Shown here in pieces: positions 1 to 8,923 of a DNA stretch of 64,000 bases. The position numbers and the translations under genes were made by a program. Positions within the stretch are counted from its first letter, which is position 1, and each line of letters starts with the position of its first letter. The DNA comes from Jeongeupia sp. USM3 (lineage in GTDB: Bacteria > Pseudomonadota > Gammaproteobacteria > Burkholderiales > Chitinibacteraceae), in NCBI RefSeq assembly GCF_001808185.1, contig NZ_CP017668.1:2046001-2110000 (forward strand). The letters are read 5' to 3'. The notes under the pieces were generated by a model. That model made no database searches. It had not been told where the DNA came from and saw only the letters and a list, made by a program, of their open reading frames with translations.

Positions 1-1
1 T

Positions 2-739
2 CTCAATTCCTACTTCCTGCACCAGGACAGCGAAGGCGCGGCCAACGTCACCGTCTCCTTCCTGCTCAACCGCGGCCGGCTGCTGACGATGCGCCAGGAA
101 GAGCTCGCCGTGTTCCGGCTGTTTCGGCTGCGCGCACGCGTCCAGCCCGGCTTCGTCGAGAACGCCGAGGACGTGCTGCTCGGCATTTATGCGGTTGCGG
201 TCGAGTACGACGCCGACGTGCTCGAGGGCGTCTACACCCGGCTGGAGAGCGTCAGCGCCCGCGTGCTCAAGGGCAGCGACGCGCTCAACGACGAGGGCAT
301 GGCCGAAACGGTGTCCGACATCGCCCAGCAGGAAGACATCAACGGCAAGGTGCGGCTCGACCTGATGGACACGCGCCGCTCGCTGTCCTTCCTGCTCAGG
401 AGCCGCTCGCTCAACCACGAGCAGGAAACCGACCTGCGCGAGATCCTCCGCGACCTCGAATCGCTGAACAACCACACCGCCTTCCTGTTCGACAAGATCA
501 ACTTCCTGATGGACGCGGTGATGGGGCTGATCAACCTGGCGCAGAGCAAGATCATCAAGATCTTCTCGATCGCCGCCGTCGTGTTCCTGCCGCCGACGGT
601 GATCGCCAGCACCTACGGGATGAACTTCCAGACGATGCCCGAGCTGAACTGGGCGCTCGGCTACCCGTTCGCGATCGGACTGATGATCCTCTCGGGCATC
701 GCGCCGTACTGGTTCTTCAAGCGCAAGGGCTGGCTCTGA
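2..739 (+). CDS. corA: CorA-family divalent cation transporter, C-terminal part (5' end outside window)
   Basis: Mg2+/Co2+ channel of the inner membrane. Only the last 245 residues are visible; the frame is open from the first bases of the window, so the N-terminal cytoplasmic domain begins upstream. A long helical region is followed by two membrane segments near the C-terminus. The family signature YGMNF, which forms the selectivity loop between the two helices, is present as IASTYGMNFQTMPELNW. The end GWL after a Lys/Arg-rich stretch is typical of CorA tails. No terminator is obvious in the 290 bp before gshA. Confidence 0.93.
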   Translation, partial: LNSYFLHQDSEGAANVTVSFLLNRGRLLTMRQEELAVFRLFRLRARVQPGFVENAEDVLLGIYAVAVEYDADVLEGVYTRLESVSARVLKGSDALNDEGMAETVSDIAQQEDINGKVRLDLMDTRRSLSFLLRSRSLNHEQETDLREILRDLESLNNHTAFLFDKINFLMDAVMGLINLAQSKIIKIFSIAAVVFLPPTVIASTYGMNFQTMPELNWALGYPFAIGLMILSGIAPYWFFKRKGWL

Positions 740-1031
740 GCACAGCGGCCCTGGTGGCCGTGCCCGCTTCCCTGGCCGCTTGAATACCGTTGTGACCGGC
801 GGGACTTCGCCCACGCCTACCCGGCGGCACCGGCTTTTGCCAGCCGCTTCAAACGTACCCGCCGCCCGCCCGCGGCCGGCGCAGGCGGGCCGGCCGCGCC
901 GGCGCCGTACCGCTACACTGGAATCGTCGGCATGGCGCTTTTACGCGGCAGGCAAGGGAAATCGCCGAGGTTGATTTCGCGCCCCTTGCCCCCATATGCT
1001 GGCCTCTGACTTCGCAAGACAGGACTGCGCC

Positions 1032-2324
1032 ATGAGCGTCCCGCATCTCACGACCGCGCTAAGCGGCCCGCTTCAGGAACTCGAGCGCCGCATCCTCGAA
1101 TCCCAGGCCGAAATCGAGCACTGGTTCCGCAACCAGTGGCAGGAATACACGCCGCCGTTCTACGGCTCGGTCGACCTGCGCAACGCCGGCTACAAGCTCG
1201 CGCCGGTCGACATGAACCTGTTCCCGGGCGGCTTCAACAACCTGAACCCCGAATTCCACCCGCTGGCGGTGCAGGCGGCGATGAGCGCGCTCGAGAGCTT
1301 CTGCCCCGACGCCAAGCGCCTGCTGCTGGTCCCGGAAAACCACACCCGCAACCAGTTCTACCTGCAGAACGTCGCCGCGCTGGCCAAGATCCTGCGCCAG
1401 GCCGGGCTGAAGGTGCGCATCGGCACGCTCAACCCCGAAGTGACCGAGCCGACCGTGTTCGAGCTCGCCAACGGCAGCGGCATCGTGCTCGAGCCGCTGG
1501 TGCGCAAGGGCGACCGGATCGGCCTCGCCGACTTCGACCCCTGTGTCGTGCTGCTCAACAACGACCTGTCGGCCGGTGTCCCGGCGATCCTGCAGGGCAT
1601 CGAACAGACCCTGCTGCCCCCGCTGCATGCCGGCTGGTACACGCGCCGCAAGACCGCGCACTTTGCCGAGTACGACCGCGTCGTCGGCGAATTCGCCAGG
1701 CTGATCGGCATCGACCCGTGGGTGATCAACCCCTACTTCACCCGCGTGGGCGGGCTCGACTTCCAGGCCCGCGAAGGCGAGGACCGGCTCGCGGCGGCCG
1801 TCGACGAGATGCTGGCGAAGATCCGCGCCAAGTATGCCGAGCACGGCATCACCCAGACGCCGTTCGTCATCGTCAAGGCCGACGCCGGCACCTACGGCAT
1901 GGGCATCATGAGCGTGAAATCGGGCGAGGAGCTGCTCGGGCTCAACCGCAAGGCGCGCAACAAGATGTCGGTGATCAAGGAAGGCCTGCAGGTCCACGAC
2001 GTCATCGTCCAGGAAGGCGTGCCGACCTTCGAGCAGATCGACGATGCGATCGCCGAGCCGGTCGTCTACATGCTCGACCGCTTCGTCATCGGCGGCTTCT
2101 ACCGCGTGCATACCGAGCGCGGCATCGACGAGAACCTGAACGCGCCGGGCGCGCACTTCGTGCCGCTGGCGTTCGCCGAACCGCTGTCGACGCCCGACTG
2201 CGACGGCTCGCCCGACTGCACCGCCAACCGCTTCTACGCCTACGGCGTCGTCGCCCGGCTGGCCCTGCTCGCCGCCGCCCACGAACTGGAAACCACGGCC
2301 CCCAAAGTCGCCGTCGCCGCGTAA
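1032..2324 (+). CDS. gshA: Glutamate-cysteine ligase, proteobacterial (A. ferrooxidans-type) family
   Basis: Catalyses the first step of glutathione synthesis, ATP-dependent joining of L-glutamate and L-cysteine in the cytoplasm. The 430-residue protein resembles the TIGR02049-type ligase, unrelated to E. coli GshA, including the N-terminal block APVDMNLFPGGFNNLNPEF and a C-terminal ATP-grasp-like region (KADAGTYGMGIMSV). The ATG at 1032 is preceded by AGGAC at about 6 nt; an earlier in-frame ATG at 996 lacks a good ribosome site. gshB follows after 12 bp, so the two steps of the pathway are co-transcribed. Confidence 0.92.
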   Translation: MSVPHLTTALSGPLQELERRILESQAEIEHWFRNQWQEYTPPFYGSVDLRNAGYKLAPVDMNLFPGGFNNLNPEFHPLAVQAAMSALESFCPDAKRLLLVPENHTRNQFYLQNVAALAKILRQAGLKVRIGTLNPEVTEPTVFELANGSGIVLEPLVRKGDRIGLADFDPCVVLLNNDLSAGVPAILQGIEQTLLPPLHAGWYTRRKTAHFAEYDRVVGEFARLIGIDPWVINPYFTRVGGLDFQAREGEDRLAAAVDEMLAKIRAKYAEHGITQTPFVIVKADAGTYGMGIMSVKSGEELLGLNRKARNKMSVIKEGLQVHDVIVQEGVPTFEQIDDAIAEPVVYMLDRFVIGGFYRVHTERGIDENLNAPGAHFVPLAFAEPLSTPDCDGSPDCTANRFYAYGVVARLALLAAAHELETTAPKVAVAA

Positions 2325-2336
2325 AAGGACTCCGTC

Positions 2337-3287
2337 ATGCGCCTGCTCGTCATTGCCGATCCGCTCGCCGGGTTCAAGATCCACAAGGATTCGACCTACG
2401 TGATGCTGCGCGAGGCGGCCAGGCGCGGCTTCGAGATCCACACCGCGCTCGCCGACGACCTGCGCGTCCACCGCGGCCACGTCGAGATCACCGCGCGGCC
2501 CTTCGTGTTCTCGGCAACGCAGGAATACAAGCACTGGTTCGTCTCGGGCGAGCCGGCGACGCTGAGGCTGAGCGGTTTCGACGCGGTGATCATGCGCAAG
2601 GATCCGCCGTTCGACCAGCAGTACCTGTACAACACCCACCTGCTGAGCCTGGCCGAGGCACAGGGCGCGCGCGTGTTCAATCCGGGCCAGGCGTTGCGCG
2701 ACTACAACGAGAAGCTGGCGATCCTCAAGCACCCCGAGTTCACCATCGACACGCTGGTCACCCAGCGCGACGACGATTTGCGCGCGTTTCTGGCCGACCA
2801 GCACGACATCATCCTCAAGCCGCTCGACGGCATGGGCGGCATGGGCATCTTCCGGCTGCGCCGCGAGGACCCGAACATCGGCAGCATCATCGAAACGCTG
2901 ACCGACAACGGCCGCCGCACCATCATGGCGCAGCGCTACCTGCCGGCGATCAAGGACGGCGACAAGCGCATCCTCCTGATCGACGGCAAGCCGGTCGACT
3001 GGTGCCTGGCACGGATTCCCAAGGACGGCGAAACCCGCGGCAACCTCGCCGTCGGCGGCACCGGCGTCGCCCGGCCGCTCTCGGGCCACGACCGCGAAAT
3101 TGCCGAAGCACTCGGTCCCAAGCTCGCGGCGCAGGGCCTGCTGCTCGTCGGCCTCGACGTGATCGGCAAGCACGTGACCGAAATCAACGTCACCAGCCCG
3201 ACCTGCTTCCGCGAGATCAGCGACCAGAGCGGCATCGACGTCGGCGCGCTGTTCATCGACGCGCTCGAACGGCGGGTATCGGCTTGA
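2337..3287 (+). CDS. gshB: Glutathione synthetase
   Basis: ATP-grasp enzyme that adds glycine to gamma-glutamylcysteine. At 316 residues it has the usual length of bacterial GshB. The N-terminus MRLLVIADPLAGFKIHKDST and the motifs RKDPPFDQQYLYNTHLL, LKPLDGMGGMGIFRL (nucleotide loop) and EINVTSPTCFREI (metal and product binding) are all characteristic. A ribosome site AAGGA precedes the ATG. It lies 12 bp after gshA and 14 bp before apbE, forming one transcription unit. Confidence 0.96.
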   Translation: MRLLVIADPLAGFKIHKDSTYVMLREAARRGFEIHTALADDLRVHRGHVEITARPFVFSATQEYKHWFVSGEPATLRLSGFDAVIMRKDPPFDQQYLYNTHLLSLAEAQGARVFNPGQALRDYNEKLAILKHPEFTIDTLVTQRDDDLRAFLADQHDIILKPLDGMGGMGIFRLRREDPNIGSIIETLTDNGRRTIMAQRYLPAIKDGDKRILLIDGKPVDWCLARIPKDGETRGNLAVGGTGVARPLSGHDREIAEALGPKLAAQGLLLVGLDVIGKHVTEINVTSPTCFREISDQSGIDVGALFIDALERRVSA

Positions 3288-3301
3288 TACTGCCGGGGCT
3301 G

Positions 3302-4342
3302 ATGCGCCGTTCCGGTGCGCTGGCCCTGCTGGCAGCAACGCTGCTGCTCGGCGGCTGTGGCAAAGACCCTTTGTACACGCAGGAAGGCTATGTGTTCGGC
3401 ACCCGGGTCGAAATCTCGATCTGGGGCCTGTCACACGACAAGGCGGCGACGCATGCCGCAGCCGTCCTTGCCGACCTCGACCGGCTCAACGCCAAGCTGC
3501 ACGCGTGGCAGCCGTCGGAACTCACCCGGCTCAACGCCCGCTTCGGCCGTGGCGAACCGGGCGAGGCCGACGCCGAGCTGATCGCGCTGCTCAAGCAGGC
3601 CAAGGATTACGAGGCGCGCTCGGACGGGCTGTTCAACCCGGCGATCGGCGGCCTCGTCACCGCCTGGGGCTTCCACCGCGACAGCTTTTCGCCGGTGACG
3701 CCCGATCCGGTCACGCTCGCACTGCTGCTCGAACGCAAGCCCTCGCTTGCCGACGTCGAATTCGGCGACGGCGGCAGGGTCAGCAGCCGCAATCCCGGCG
3801 TGGCGCTCGACCTCGGCGGCTTCGCCAAGGGCTGGGCGCTCGACCGCGAAGCGGCGTACCTGCGCAAGAACCGCGTCTACAACGCCCTGCTCAACATCGG
3901 CGGCAACGTGCTCGCGCTCGGCAAGAAGGGCGACGCGCCGTGGACGATCGGCCTGCAGCATCCGCGCCAGCCGCGGGCAATGGCGACGCTGGCGCTGCGC
4001 GACGGCGAGGCGATCGGCACCTCGGGCGACTACCAGCGCTACTTCGTCAAGGACGGCCGCCGCTACAGCCATCTGATCGACCCGCGAAGCGGATCGCCGG
4101 CGCAGACGATGCAGGCCGCGACGGTGCTGGCACCGGCGTCGCGCGAGGCCGGCGCGATCTCGGACGTCGCGACCAAGCCGGTCTTCATCGGCGGCATCGG
4201 CAGCGCCCGCCACTACGCGCAGCGCTTCGGCGTCAACGACGTACTGGTCGTCGCGAACGACGGCAGCGTCTACGTGACGCCGACGCTGCAGCCGCGGCTG
4301 ACCTGGCTGGTTCAGCCGCCGCACCTGTACTGGCTGCGCTAG
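3302..4342 (+). CDS. apbE: FAD:protein FMN transferase (ApbE lipoprotein)
   Basis: Covalently attaches FMN to threonine residues of target flavoproteins on the periplasmic side. The N-terminus carries a lipoprotein signal ending in LLGGC, so the mature protein starts at Cys22 or nearby. Family motifs are ALDLGGFAKGWALD, ALLNIGGNVLALG, TSGDYQRYF and YSHLIDPRSGSPA. The chosen ATG at 3302 lies 14 bp after gshB; a TTG at 3284 overlapping the gshB stop is possible but would lengthen the signal peptide. The stop codon TAG (4340-4342) is part of the 6-bp target duplicated by the downstream insertion sequence, so the gene is intact but separated from its native 3' flank. Confidence 0.92.
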   Translation: MRRSGALALLAATLLLGGCGKDPLYTQEGYVFGTRVEISIWGLSHDKAATHAAAVLADLDRLNAKLHAWQPSELTRLNARFGRGEPGEADAELIALLKQAKDYEARSDGLFNPAIGGLVTAWGFHRDSFSPVTPDPVTLALLLERKPSLADVEFGDGGRVSSRNPGVALDLGGFAKGWALDREAAYLRKNRVYNALLNIGGNVLALGKKGDAPWTIGLQHPRQPRAMATLALRDGEAIGTSGDYQRYFVKDGRRYSHLIDPRSGSPAQTMQAATVLAPASREAGAISDVATKPVFIGGIGSARHYAQRFGVNDVLVVANDGSVYVTPTLQPRLTWLVQPPHLYWLR

Positions 4343-4343
4343 G

Positions 4344-5383
4344 TGTGAAGGTTCAATAGGTTGTTTCGGGTGTTCACCCGGAGAAGTTCTGCGAGACTGG
4401 AAATCGCCAAACCCCCAGTCACAGAACAAGACACCGGATGAACACACATAAGAATGCCCGACTGACGTATCTGCGTCGCCTGGAAATGGTTCAGGACATC
4501 ACCGAGCATGGTTTGTCGACCGCGGCGGCGGCGGCACGCCATGGCGTAAGCGCGGTCACCACCCGCAAGTGGCTGGGCCGCTATCTGGTCGGCGGCGCGG
4601 CTGCCTTGCTCGACAAATCCTCGCGTCCCGAGCGCTCGCCACGTGCCATTGCGCCCAGCGTTGCCCTGACGATCATCGAATTGCGTCGCAAGCTGTTCCT
4701 GCAGGCTCGCATCGCAAGCTATATCGGCGTGTCCAAAGCAACCGTCAGTCGCGTGCTGCGACACGCAGGGCTATCGCGGTTAAGCGACCTGCAGCCCGCA
4801 GAGCCTGTGCAGCGCTACGAGCGCGAAATGCCCGGCGAACTGCTGCACGTCGACATCAAGAAGCTCGCCCGCTTCGAGCAGGTCGGCCATCGCATCACCG
4901 GCGATCGTCGCCAGAACAGCCGAAACAGCGGCTGGGAATATCTGTTCGTGGCGATCGACGACCATAGTCGCATCGCCTTCACCCGACTCTACCCCGACGA
5001 GCGCCGCGCCAGCGCCATCGACTTCCTGCGTGCGGCCAACGACTACTTCAAAACGCTGGGCGTACCGCTCCAGCGCCTGATCACCGATAACGGGCCCGCC
5101 TTCCGCTCCCATGACTTCGGCCGCGTTTGCGTTGAACTGGGCATTAAGCAGAGGTTCACCCGCGCCTACCGACCGCAAACCAACGGCAAGGCCGAGCGCT
5201 TCATCCAGTCCGCGCTGCGCGAATGGGCCTACGGCCAAACCTATCAACACTCGGATGAGCGCGGCGCAGTCCTGAGGTATTGGAATCATTATTACAACTG
5301 GCACCGTCCGCATCACGGCATCGGCTGCCACGTGCCCATGTCCCGTCTCTCAGCAACGAAAAACAACGTCTTGACTCTTCACA
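4344..5383 (+). mobile_element. Complete IS481-family insertion sequence, 1040 bp
   Basis: Both ends are recognisable. The left end starts TGTGAAGGTTCAATAGG. The right end read on the minus strand starts TGTGAAGAGTCAAGACG, and both continue with GTTGTTT, giving an imperfect inverted repeat of about 25 bp. The element is flanked by a perfect 6-bp direct repeat GCTAGG (4338-4343 and 5384-5389), the expected target duplication. One transposase gene fills the interior. Intact ends, duplication and frame indicate a recent, potentially active insertion. Confidence 0.93.
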
Positions 5384-5388
5384 GCTAG
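4438..5388 (+). CDS. IS481-family transposase
   Basis: DDE transposase of 316 residues, the only gene of the insertion sequence at 4344-5383. The N-terminal third is helix-turn-helix DNA binding (LSTAAAAARHGVSAVTTRKWL and a second HTH, ASYIGVSKATVSRVLRHAGL). The catalytic RNase H-like core carries LLHVDIKKLARF (first Asp), LITDNGPAFRS (second Asp) and RPQTNGKAERFIQ (Glu), a standard DDE triad. The stop codon TAG (5386-5388) lies outside the terminal repeat and is contributed by the duplicated target GCTAGG. Confidence 0.95.
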   Translation: MNTHKNARLTYLRRLEMVQDITEHGLSTAAAAARHGVSAVTTRKWLGRYLVGGAAALLDKSSRPERSPRAIAPSVALTIIELRRKLFLQARIASYIGVSKATVSRVLRHAGLSRLSDLQPAEPVQRYEREMPGELLHVDIKKLARFEQVGHRITGDRRQNSRNSGWEYLFVAIDDHSRIAFTRLYPDERRASAIDFLRAANDYFKTLGVPLQRLITDNGPAFRSHDFGRVCVELGIKQRFTRAYRPQTNGKAERFIQSALREWAYGQTYQHSDERGAVLRYWNHYYNWHRPHHGIGCHVPMSRLSATKNNVLTLHS

Positions 5389-5432
5389 GCGATCCCCGAA
5401 AAAGACGCCACGCATGCGACATCGCCGTTTTT
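5388..5432 (+). terminator. Possible original terminator of the gshA-gshB-apbE unit
   Basis: GGCGAT (5388-5393) can pair with ATCGCC (5421-5426), followed by GTTTTT. The loop is long (27 nt), so this is weak. If real, it lay directly after the apbE stop before the insertion sequence entered. Confidence 0.3.
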
Positions 5433-5520
5433 GCCTACGGCCACGGGTCGCCGGACCGGGGTGATTTGCGATATAACATGGGATTGCCCGGCCCAAAGCC
5501 CAGAAAGGAAGCAGCTCCGC

Positions 5521-5916
5521 ATGATCGGCATCATCATCGTGACCCACGTGACGCTCGGCGACGCCCTGTACGCCTGCGCCCAGCACATCATGGGACGGCC
5601 ACTGCCGAACCTGGCGCAGCTTGCGGTCAGCAAGGCCGACGACCCGGACACCGTCGTGCTGCGCGCGCGCGAGATCATCGAGCAGCTCGACGACGGCGCC
5701 GGCGTACTGCTGCTGACCGACATCTACGGCGGCACGCCGTCGAACGTCGCCAACCGGCTGATCATTCCGGGCCGCGTCGAGGCCGTCGCCGGCGTCAATC
5801 TGCCGATGCTGGTCCGCGCGCTCACCTACTGCCATCAGCCGCTCGAGGTCGTCGTCAGCAAGGCGATCACCGGCGGGCTCGAAGGCGTGCTCTACATGTT
5901 GCCCGAATCGCACTGA
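5521..5916 (+). CDS. PTS EIIA component, mannose-type
   Basis: Small cytoplasmic phosphocarrier (131 residues) of the EIIA-Man fold. The N-terminus MIGIIIVTHVTLGDALY holds the expected phosphorylatable histidine at position 9. LLTDIYGGTPSNVANRLI and VVSKAITGGLEGVLYML match the family. The ATG at 5521 follows a good ribosome site AAGGAAG. It is first in a three-gene unit with HPr and EI, 22 and 20 bp apart. No sugar permease (EIIB/C/D) is present, so the relay probably signals or regulates rather than transports, as proposed for similar betaproteobacterial clusters (family knowledge plus inference). Confidence 0.9.
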   Translation: MIGIIIVTHVTLGDALYACAQHIMGRPLPNLAQLAVSKADDPDTVVLRAREIIEQLDDGAGVLLLTDIYGGTPSNVANRLIIPGRVEAVAGVNLPMLVRALTYCHQPLEVVVSKAITGGLEGVLYMLPESH

Positions 5917-5938
5917 CCCCCACGGAGACCACAAAAAC

Positions 5939-6211
5939 ATGCCGGTTCAGGACGTGCTTATCGTCAACAAGCTCGGGCTGCACGCCCGTGCGTCGAGCAA
6001 GCTCACCCAGCTTGCCAGCCGTTTTCAATGCGAAGTCTGGATCACCCGCAATGCCCGTCGCGTCAACGCCAAGTCGATCATGGGCGTGATGATGCTCGCC
6101 GCCGCCAAGGGCAGCACCGTGACGCTGGAAACCAGCAATGGCCCCGATGAGGCCGAAGCCATGACCGCACTGACCGAACTGATCGCCGACAAGTTCGGCG
6201 AGGGCGAATAA
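5939..6211 (+). CDS. ptsH: HPr phosphocarrier protein
   Basis: Ninety-residue HPr that accepts phosphate from EI on a histidine and passes it to EIIA. The active-site segment NKLGLHARASSKL has His15. KSIMGVMMLAAAKG around residue 46 contains the serine used for regulatory phosphorylation by HPr kinase in organisms that have it. Ribosome site GGAG precedes the ATG. Flanked by EIIA-Man and EI in one operon. Confidence 0.96.
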   Translation: MPVQDVLIVNKLGLHARASSKLTQLASRFQCEVWITRNARRVNAKSIMGVMMLAAAKGSTVTLETSNGPDEAEAMTALTELIADKFGEGE

Positions 6212-6231
6212 ACCGCCAGCTGGAGACGAGC

Positions 6232-7959
6232 ATGAGCCTCACGCTACACGGCATCGGCATCGGCGGCGGCATCGCCATCGGTCACGCCCACCTGATGTCG
6301 CACACCGACATCGAGATTGCCCAGTACCTGCTCGACGACGCGCAGGTGCCGGCCGAGCTGACCCGTTTCGACGATGCAATCCGCGTCACGCGCAAAGAAC
6401 TGGAAATGCTCTGGGGCAGCATCCCCGAGAATGCACCGACCGAGCTCGGCGCCTTCCTGTCGCTGCACCTGATGCTGCTGAACGACCACACGCTGTCGAA
6501 AGAACCGCGCGAGCTGATCGAGACGCAGCGCTGCAACGCCGAGTGGGCGCTGAAGCAGCAGCTCGACACCCTGCTGGCGCAGTTCGACGAGATCGAAGAG
6601 GAATACCTGCGCGAGCGGCGCAGCGACGTGATCCAGGTTGCCGAGCGCATCTTCAAGGCGCTCGCCGGCCATGATCCGGTCGCGCACCTGCCGGCATCGC
6701 AGGCGCGCGACAGCATCCTGGTCGCGCACGACCTCAGTCCGGCCGACATGGTGCTGTTCAAGGACACGAGCTACGTCGCCTTCGTCACCGACGTCGGCGG
6801 CCCGACCTCGCACACCGCCATCCTCGCCCGCAGCCTAGACCTGCCGTCGGTGCTCGCGCTCAAGCACGCGCGCGGGCTGATCCGTGAAGGCGAGATGGTC
6901 ATCGTCGACGGCGTCAACGGCTTCGTCATCGTCGACCCGGACGAACTGATCCTCACCGAGTACCGGACCCGCCAGCACGAATGGCTGCAGAAGCAGTCGG
7001 CGCTGCAGGACATCCGCGAAAGCCGGCCGGTGACGCGCGACGGCATCGAGGTCGAGCTGTTCGCCAATATCGAGCTGCCCGAAGACACCACGCTGGCGCT
7101 GGCCAACGGCGCGACCGGCATCGGCCTGTTCCGCTCCGAATTCCTCTTCCTCAAGGAAGAAGAGCTGCCGAGCGAGGAGGAACAGTTCGAAGCCTACAAG
7201 GCCGTGGCGCAGAACATGGCCGGCATGCCGGTGATCATCCGCACCGTCGACCTCGGCAAGGACAAGATCGCCACCTGGCAGGAAGACACCGACGCGCCGA
7301 ACCCGGCGCTGGGCCTCACCGGCATCCGGCTGTGCATGGCCGAGCCGTCGATGTTCCGCACCCAGCTGCACGCGCTCTTGCGGGCATCGGCATTCGGCAA
7401 GATCAAGCTCTTGATCCCGATGATCTCGACGATCGCCGAGGTCAGGCAGACGCGGCGTCACCTCGAGGAAGTGAAGGCGCAGTTGCGTGCCGAAGGCATC
7501 GCCTTCGACAGCGATATCGAACTCGGCGGCATGATCGAAGTACCCGCGGCGGCGCTGACGGTACGCGGCCTGCTCAAGCACCTCGACTTCATTTCGATCG
7601 GCACCAACGACCTGATCCAGTATTCGCTCGCGGTCGACCGCAACGACGACACGGTCTCGCACCTGTACGACCCGCTGCACCCGGCCGTGGTCAAGCTGCT
7701 GTCGCTGATCATCGACACCGCCAACGCCGTCGGCAAACCGGTGTCGATGTGCGGCGAAATGGCCGGCGACCCGGCGCTCACCAGGCTGCTGCTCGGCCTC
7801 GGGCTGCGGCGTTTCTCGATGCTGCCGGCGCAGTTGCTGAAGGTGAAGCAGCAGGTACTCGGCACCGACGTCGCCACGCTGACGCCGCTGATCGAGGCGA
7901 TGTGCGATACCAGCGACTCGGACGAGCTGCGCGCGCTCGCCGTACAGCTGGACGCCTGA
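6232..7959 (+). CDS. ptsI: PTS enzyme I (phosphoenolpyruvate-protein phosphotransferase)
   Basis: Transfers phosphate from phosphoenolpyruvate to HPr. The 575-residue length is standard. The N-terminal domain contains the phosphohistidine signature GGPTSHTAILARSLDLPS. The C-terminal PEP-binding barrel contains GIGLFRSEFLF, GIRLCM, EVPAAALT and the active-site segment FISIGTNDLIQYSLAVDRND. It ends the EIIA-HPr-EI operon. A GC-rich hairpin (7976-7983 with 7987-7994) follows the stop but has no T-run. Confidence 0.97.
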   Translation: MSLTLHGIGIGGGIAIGHAHLMSHTDIEIAQYLLDDAQVPAELTRFDDAIRVTRKELEMLWGSIPENAPTELGAFLSLHLMLLNDHTLSKEPRELIETQRCNAEWALKQQLDTLLAQFDEIEEEYLRERRSDVIQVAERIFKALAGHDPVAHLPASQARDSILVAHDLSPADMVLFKDTSYVAFVTDVGGPTSHTAILARSLDLPSVLALKHARGLIREGEMVIVDGVNGFVIVDPDELILTEYRTRQHEWLQKQSALQDIRESRPVTRDGIEVELFANIELPEDTTLALANGATGIGLFRSEFLFLKEEELPSEEEQFEAYKAVAQNMAGMPVIIRTVDLGKDKIATWQEDTDAPNPALGLTGIRLCMAEPSMFRTQLHALLRASAFGKIKLLIPMISTIAEVRQTRRHLEEVKAQLRAEGIAFDSDIELGGMIEVPAAALTVRGLLKHLDFISIGTNDLIQYSLAVDRNDDTVSHLYDPLHPAVVKLLSLIIDTANAVGKPVSMCGEMAGDPALTRLLLGLGLRRFSMLPAQLLKVKQQVLGTDVATLTPLIEAMCDTSDSDELRALAVQLDA

Positions 7960-8120
7960 GCTGACGCCACCCGGTGCCCGGCGGCGCGCCGGGCGCCGCC
8001 TGCTGCCGGCCTCGAGCGGCCAGCGCGGAATTGACGCAAAGCAATAGGTCGTTTCCCGCAGCTGCCCGCCGGCGGCGGCCGCCCTATCATGCAGTCAGCC
8101 CACGCCTCCGCGAGCCCATC

Positions 8121-8768
8121 ATGCTGTTGCACTGGCAGTTCTTTTTCGGCGCCCTGATCAGCCTGGTCACGATGACCAACCCGCTGTCGAAGATCCCGAT
8201 GTTCATTTCGCTGACGCAGAACATGAGCGAACCGCGCCGCCAGCGCCAGGCGGTGCGCGCCAGCTGGATCGCCTTCCTGATCATGACGGTGTGCCTGATC
8301 GCCGGCAACGTCATTCTTTCGGTCTTCGGCATCTCCTACGGCGCGCTGCGCGTCGCCGGCGGCATCGTCATCGGCCTGCTCGGTTACCGGATGCTCTACC
8401 ACCTCCAGGATCCGGGCATGGCGCCGAAAGGGGCCGGCAGGCGCGACCGCAGCGACTACGCCTTCTTCCCGCTGGCGATGCCGGCGATCGCCGGGCCGGG
8501 GACGATCGCCGTCGTCATCGGCCTCTCGACCGAGATCGTCGAAAAGCCGACGCTGACCGGCAAGGCGGTGACCTTCGCGCTGACGCTGGCGGCGATCGGC
8601 ATCTCGAGCCTGGTGATGTGGATGACGCTGCGCTCGTCGACGATGATTTCCGAGCGGCTGGGCCGCCCCGGCCAGGAGATCATGACCCGGCTGATGGGCT
8701 TCGTGCTGATCTGCGTCGGCATCCAGTTCATCGGTTCGGGAGTACGCACCTTCATCGCAGGCAGCTGA
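8121..8768 (+). CDS. MarC/YhgN-family inner-membrane protein
   Basis: 215-residue integral membrane protein with about six hydrophobic segments. The start MLLHWQFFFGALISLVTMTNP and the segments GGIVIGLLGYRML and PLAMPAIAGPGTIAVVIGLS are typical of MarC/UPF0056 proteins. The molecular function of this family is unsettled; early links to multiple antibiotic resistance were not confirmed. The ATG at 8121 was chosen because the protein begins directly with the first membrane helix. The stop codon is immediately followed by a family A repeat. Confidence 0.85.
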   Translation: MLLHWQFFFGALISLVTMTNPLSKIPMFISLTQNMSEPRRQRQAVRASWIAFLIMTVCLIAGNVILSVFGISYGALRVAGGIVIGLLGYRMLYHLQDPGMAPKGAGRRDRSDYAFFPLAMPAIAGPGTIAVVIGLSTEIVEKPTLTGKAVTFALTLAAIGISSLVMWMTLRSSTMISERLGRPGQEIMTRLMGFVLICVGIQFIGSGVRTFIAGS

Positions 8769-8910
8769 AGCCTACGCCGTTAGACGGCTACGCCTGCGCG
8801 GATCGGGCCCATCCGATGCTCGAACTCCTCATGGACCATATGTCCATTCCGGGTTCTGTGCTTCGGGTGGGCCCGATCCACTTTGGCTCGCCCGCCTACT
8901 GGCATAGGCT
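8769..8910 (-). repeat. Dispersed element family A, copy A-1
   Basis: A 142-bp structured element between convergent marC and the patatin-like gene, starting at the base after the marC stop. Read on the minus strand it has an outer arm pair (AGCCTATGCC with GGCGTAGGCT, one mismatch), a second pair TAGGCG/CGTCTA, and a perfect 12-bp inner pair GGATCGGGCCCA/TGGGCCCGATCC. The conserved core words are GCGAGCCAAAG, GAAGCACAGAA, CCGGAATGGACAT and GTCCATGAGGA; ATGGAC/GTCCAT forms a small internal hairpin. Confidence 0.85.
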
Positions 8911-8923
8911 TTTGCGCAATGAT

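Noticed and set aside
1059..3434. A 791-codon open frame antisense to gshA, gshB and the start of apbE
   Set aside because: High GC makes the antisense frame open by chance; the sense strand encodes clear glutathione enzymes and the antisense product is low-complexity Arg/Gly/Ala/Val-rich.
7976..7994. GC-rich hairpin after ptsI (GCCCGGCG/CGCCGGGC) as a terminator
   Set aside because: The stem is strong but no T-run follows, so Rho-independent termination is not supported.
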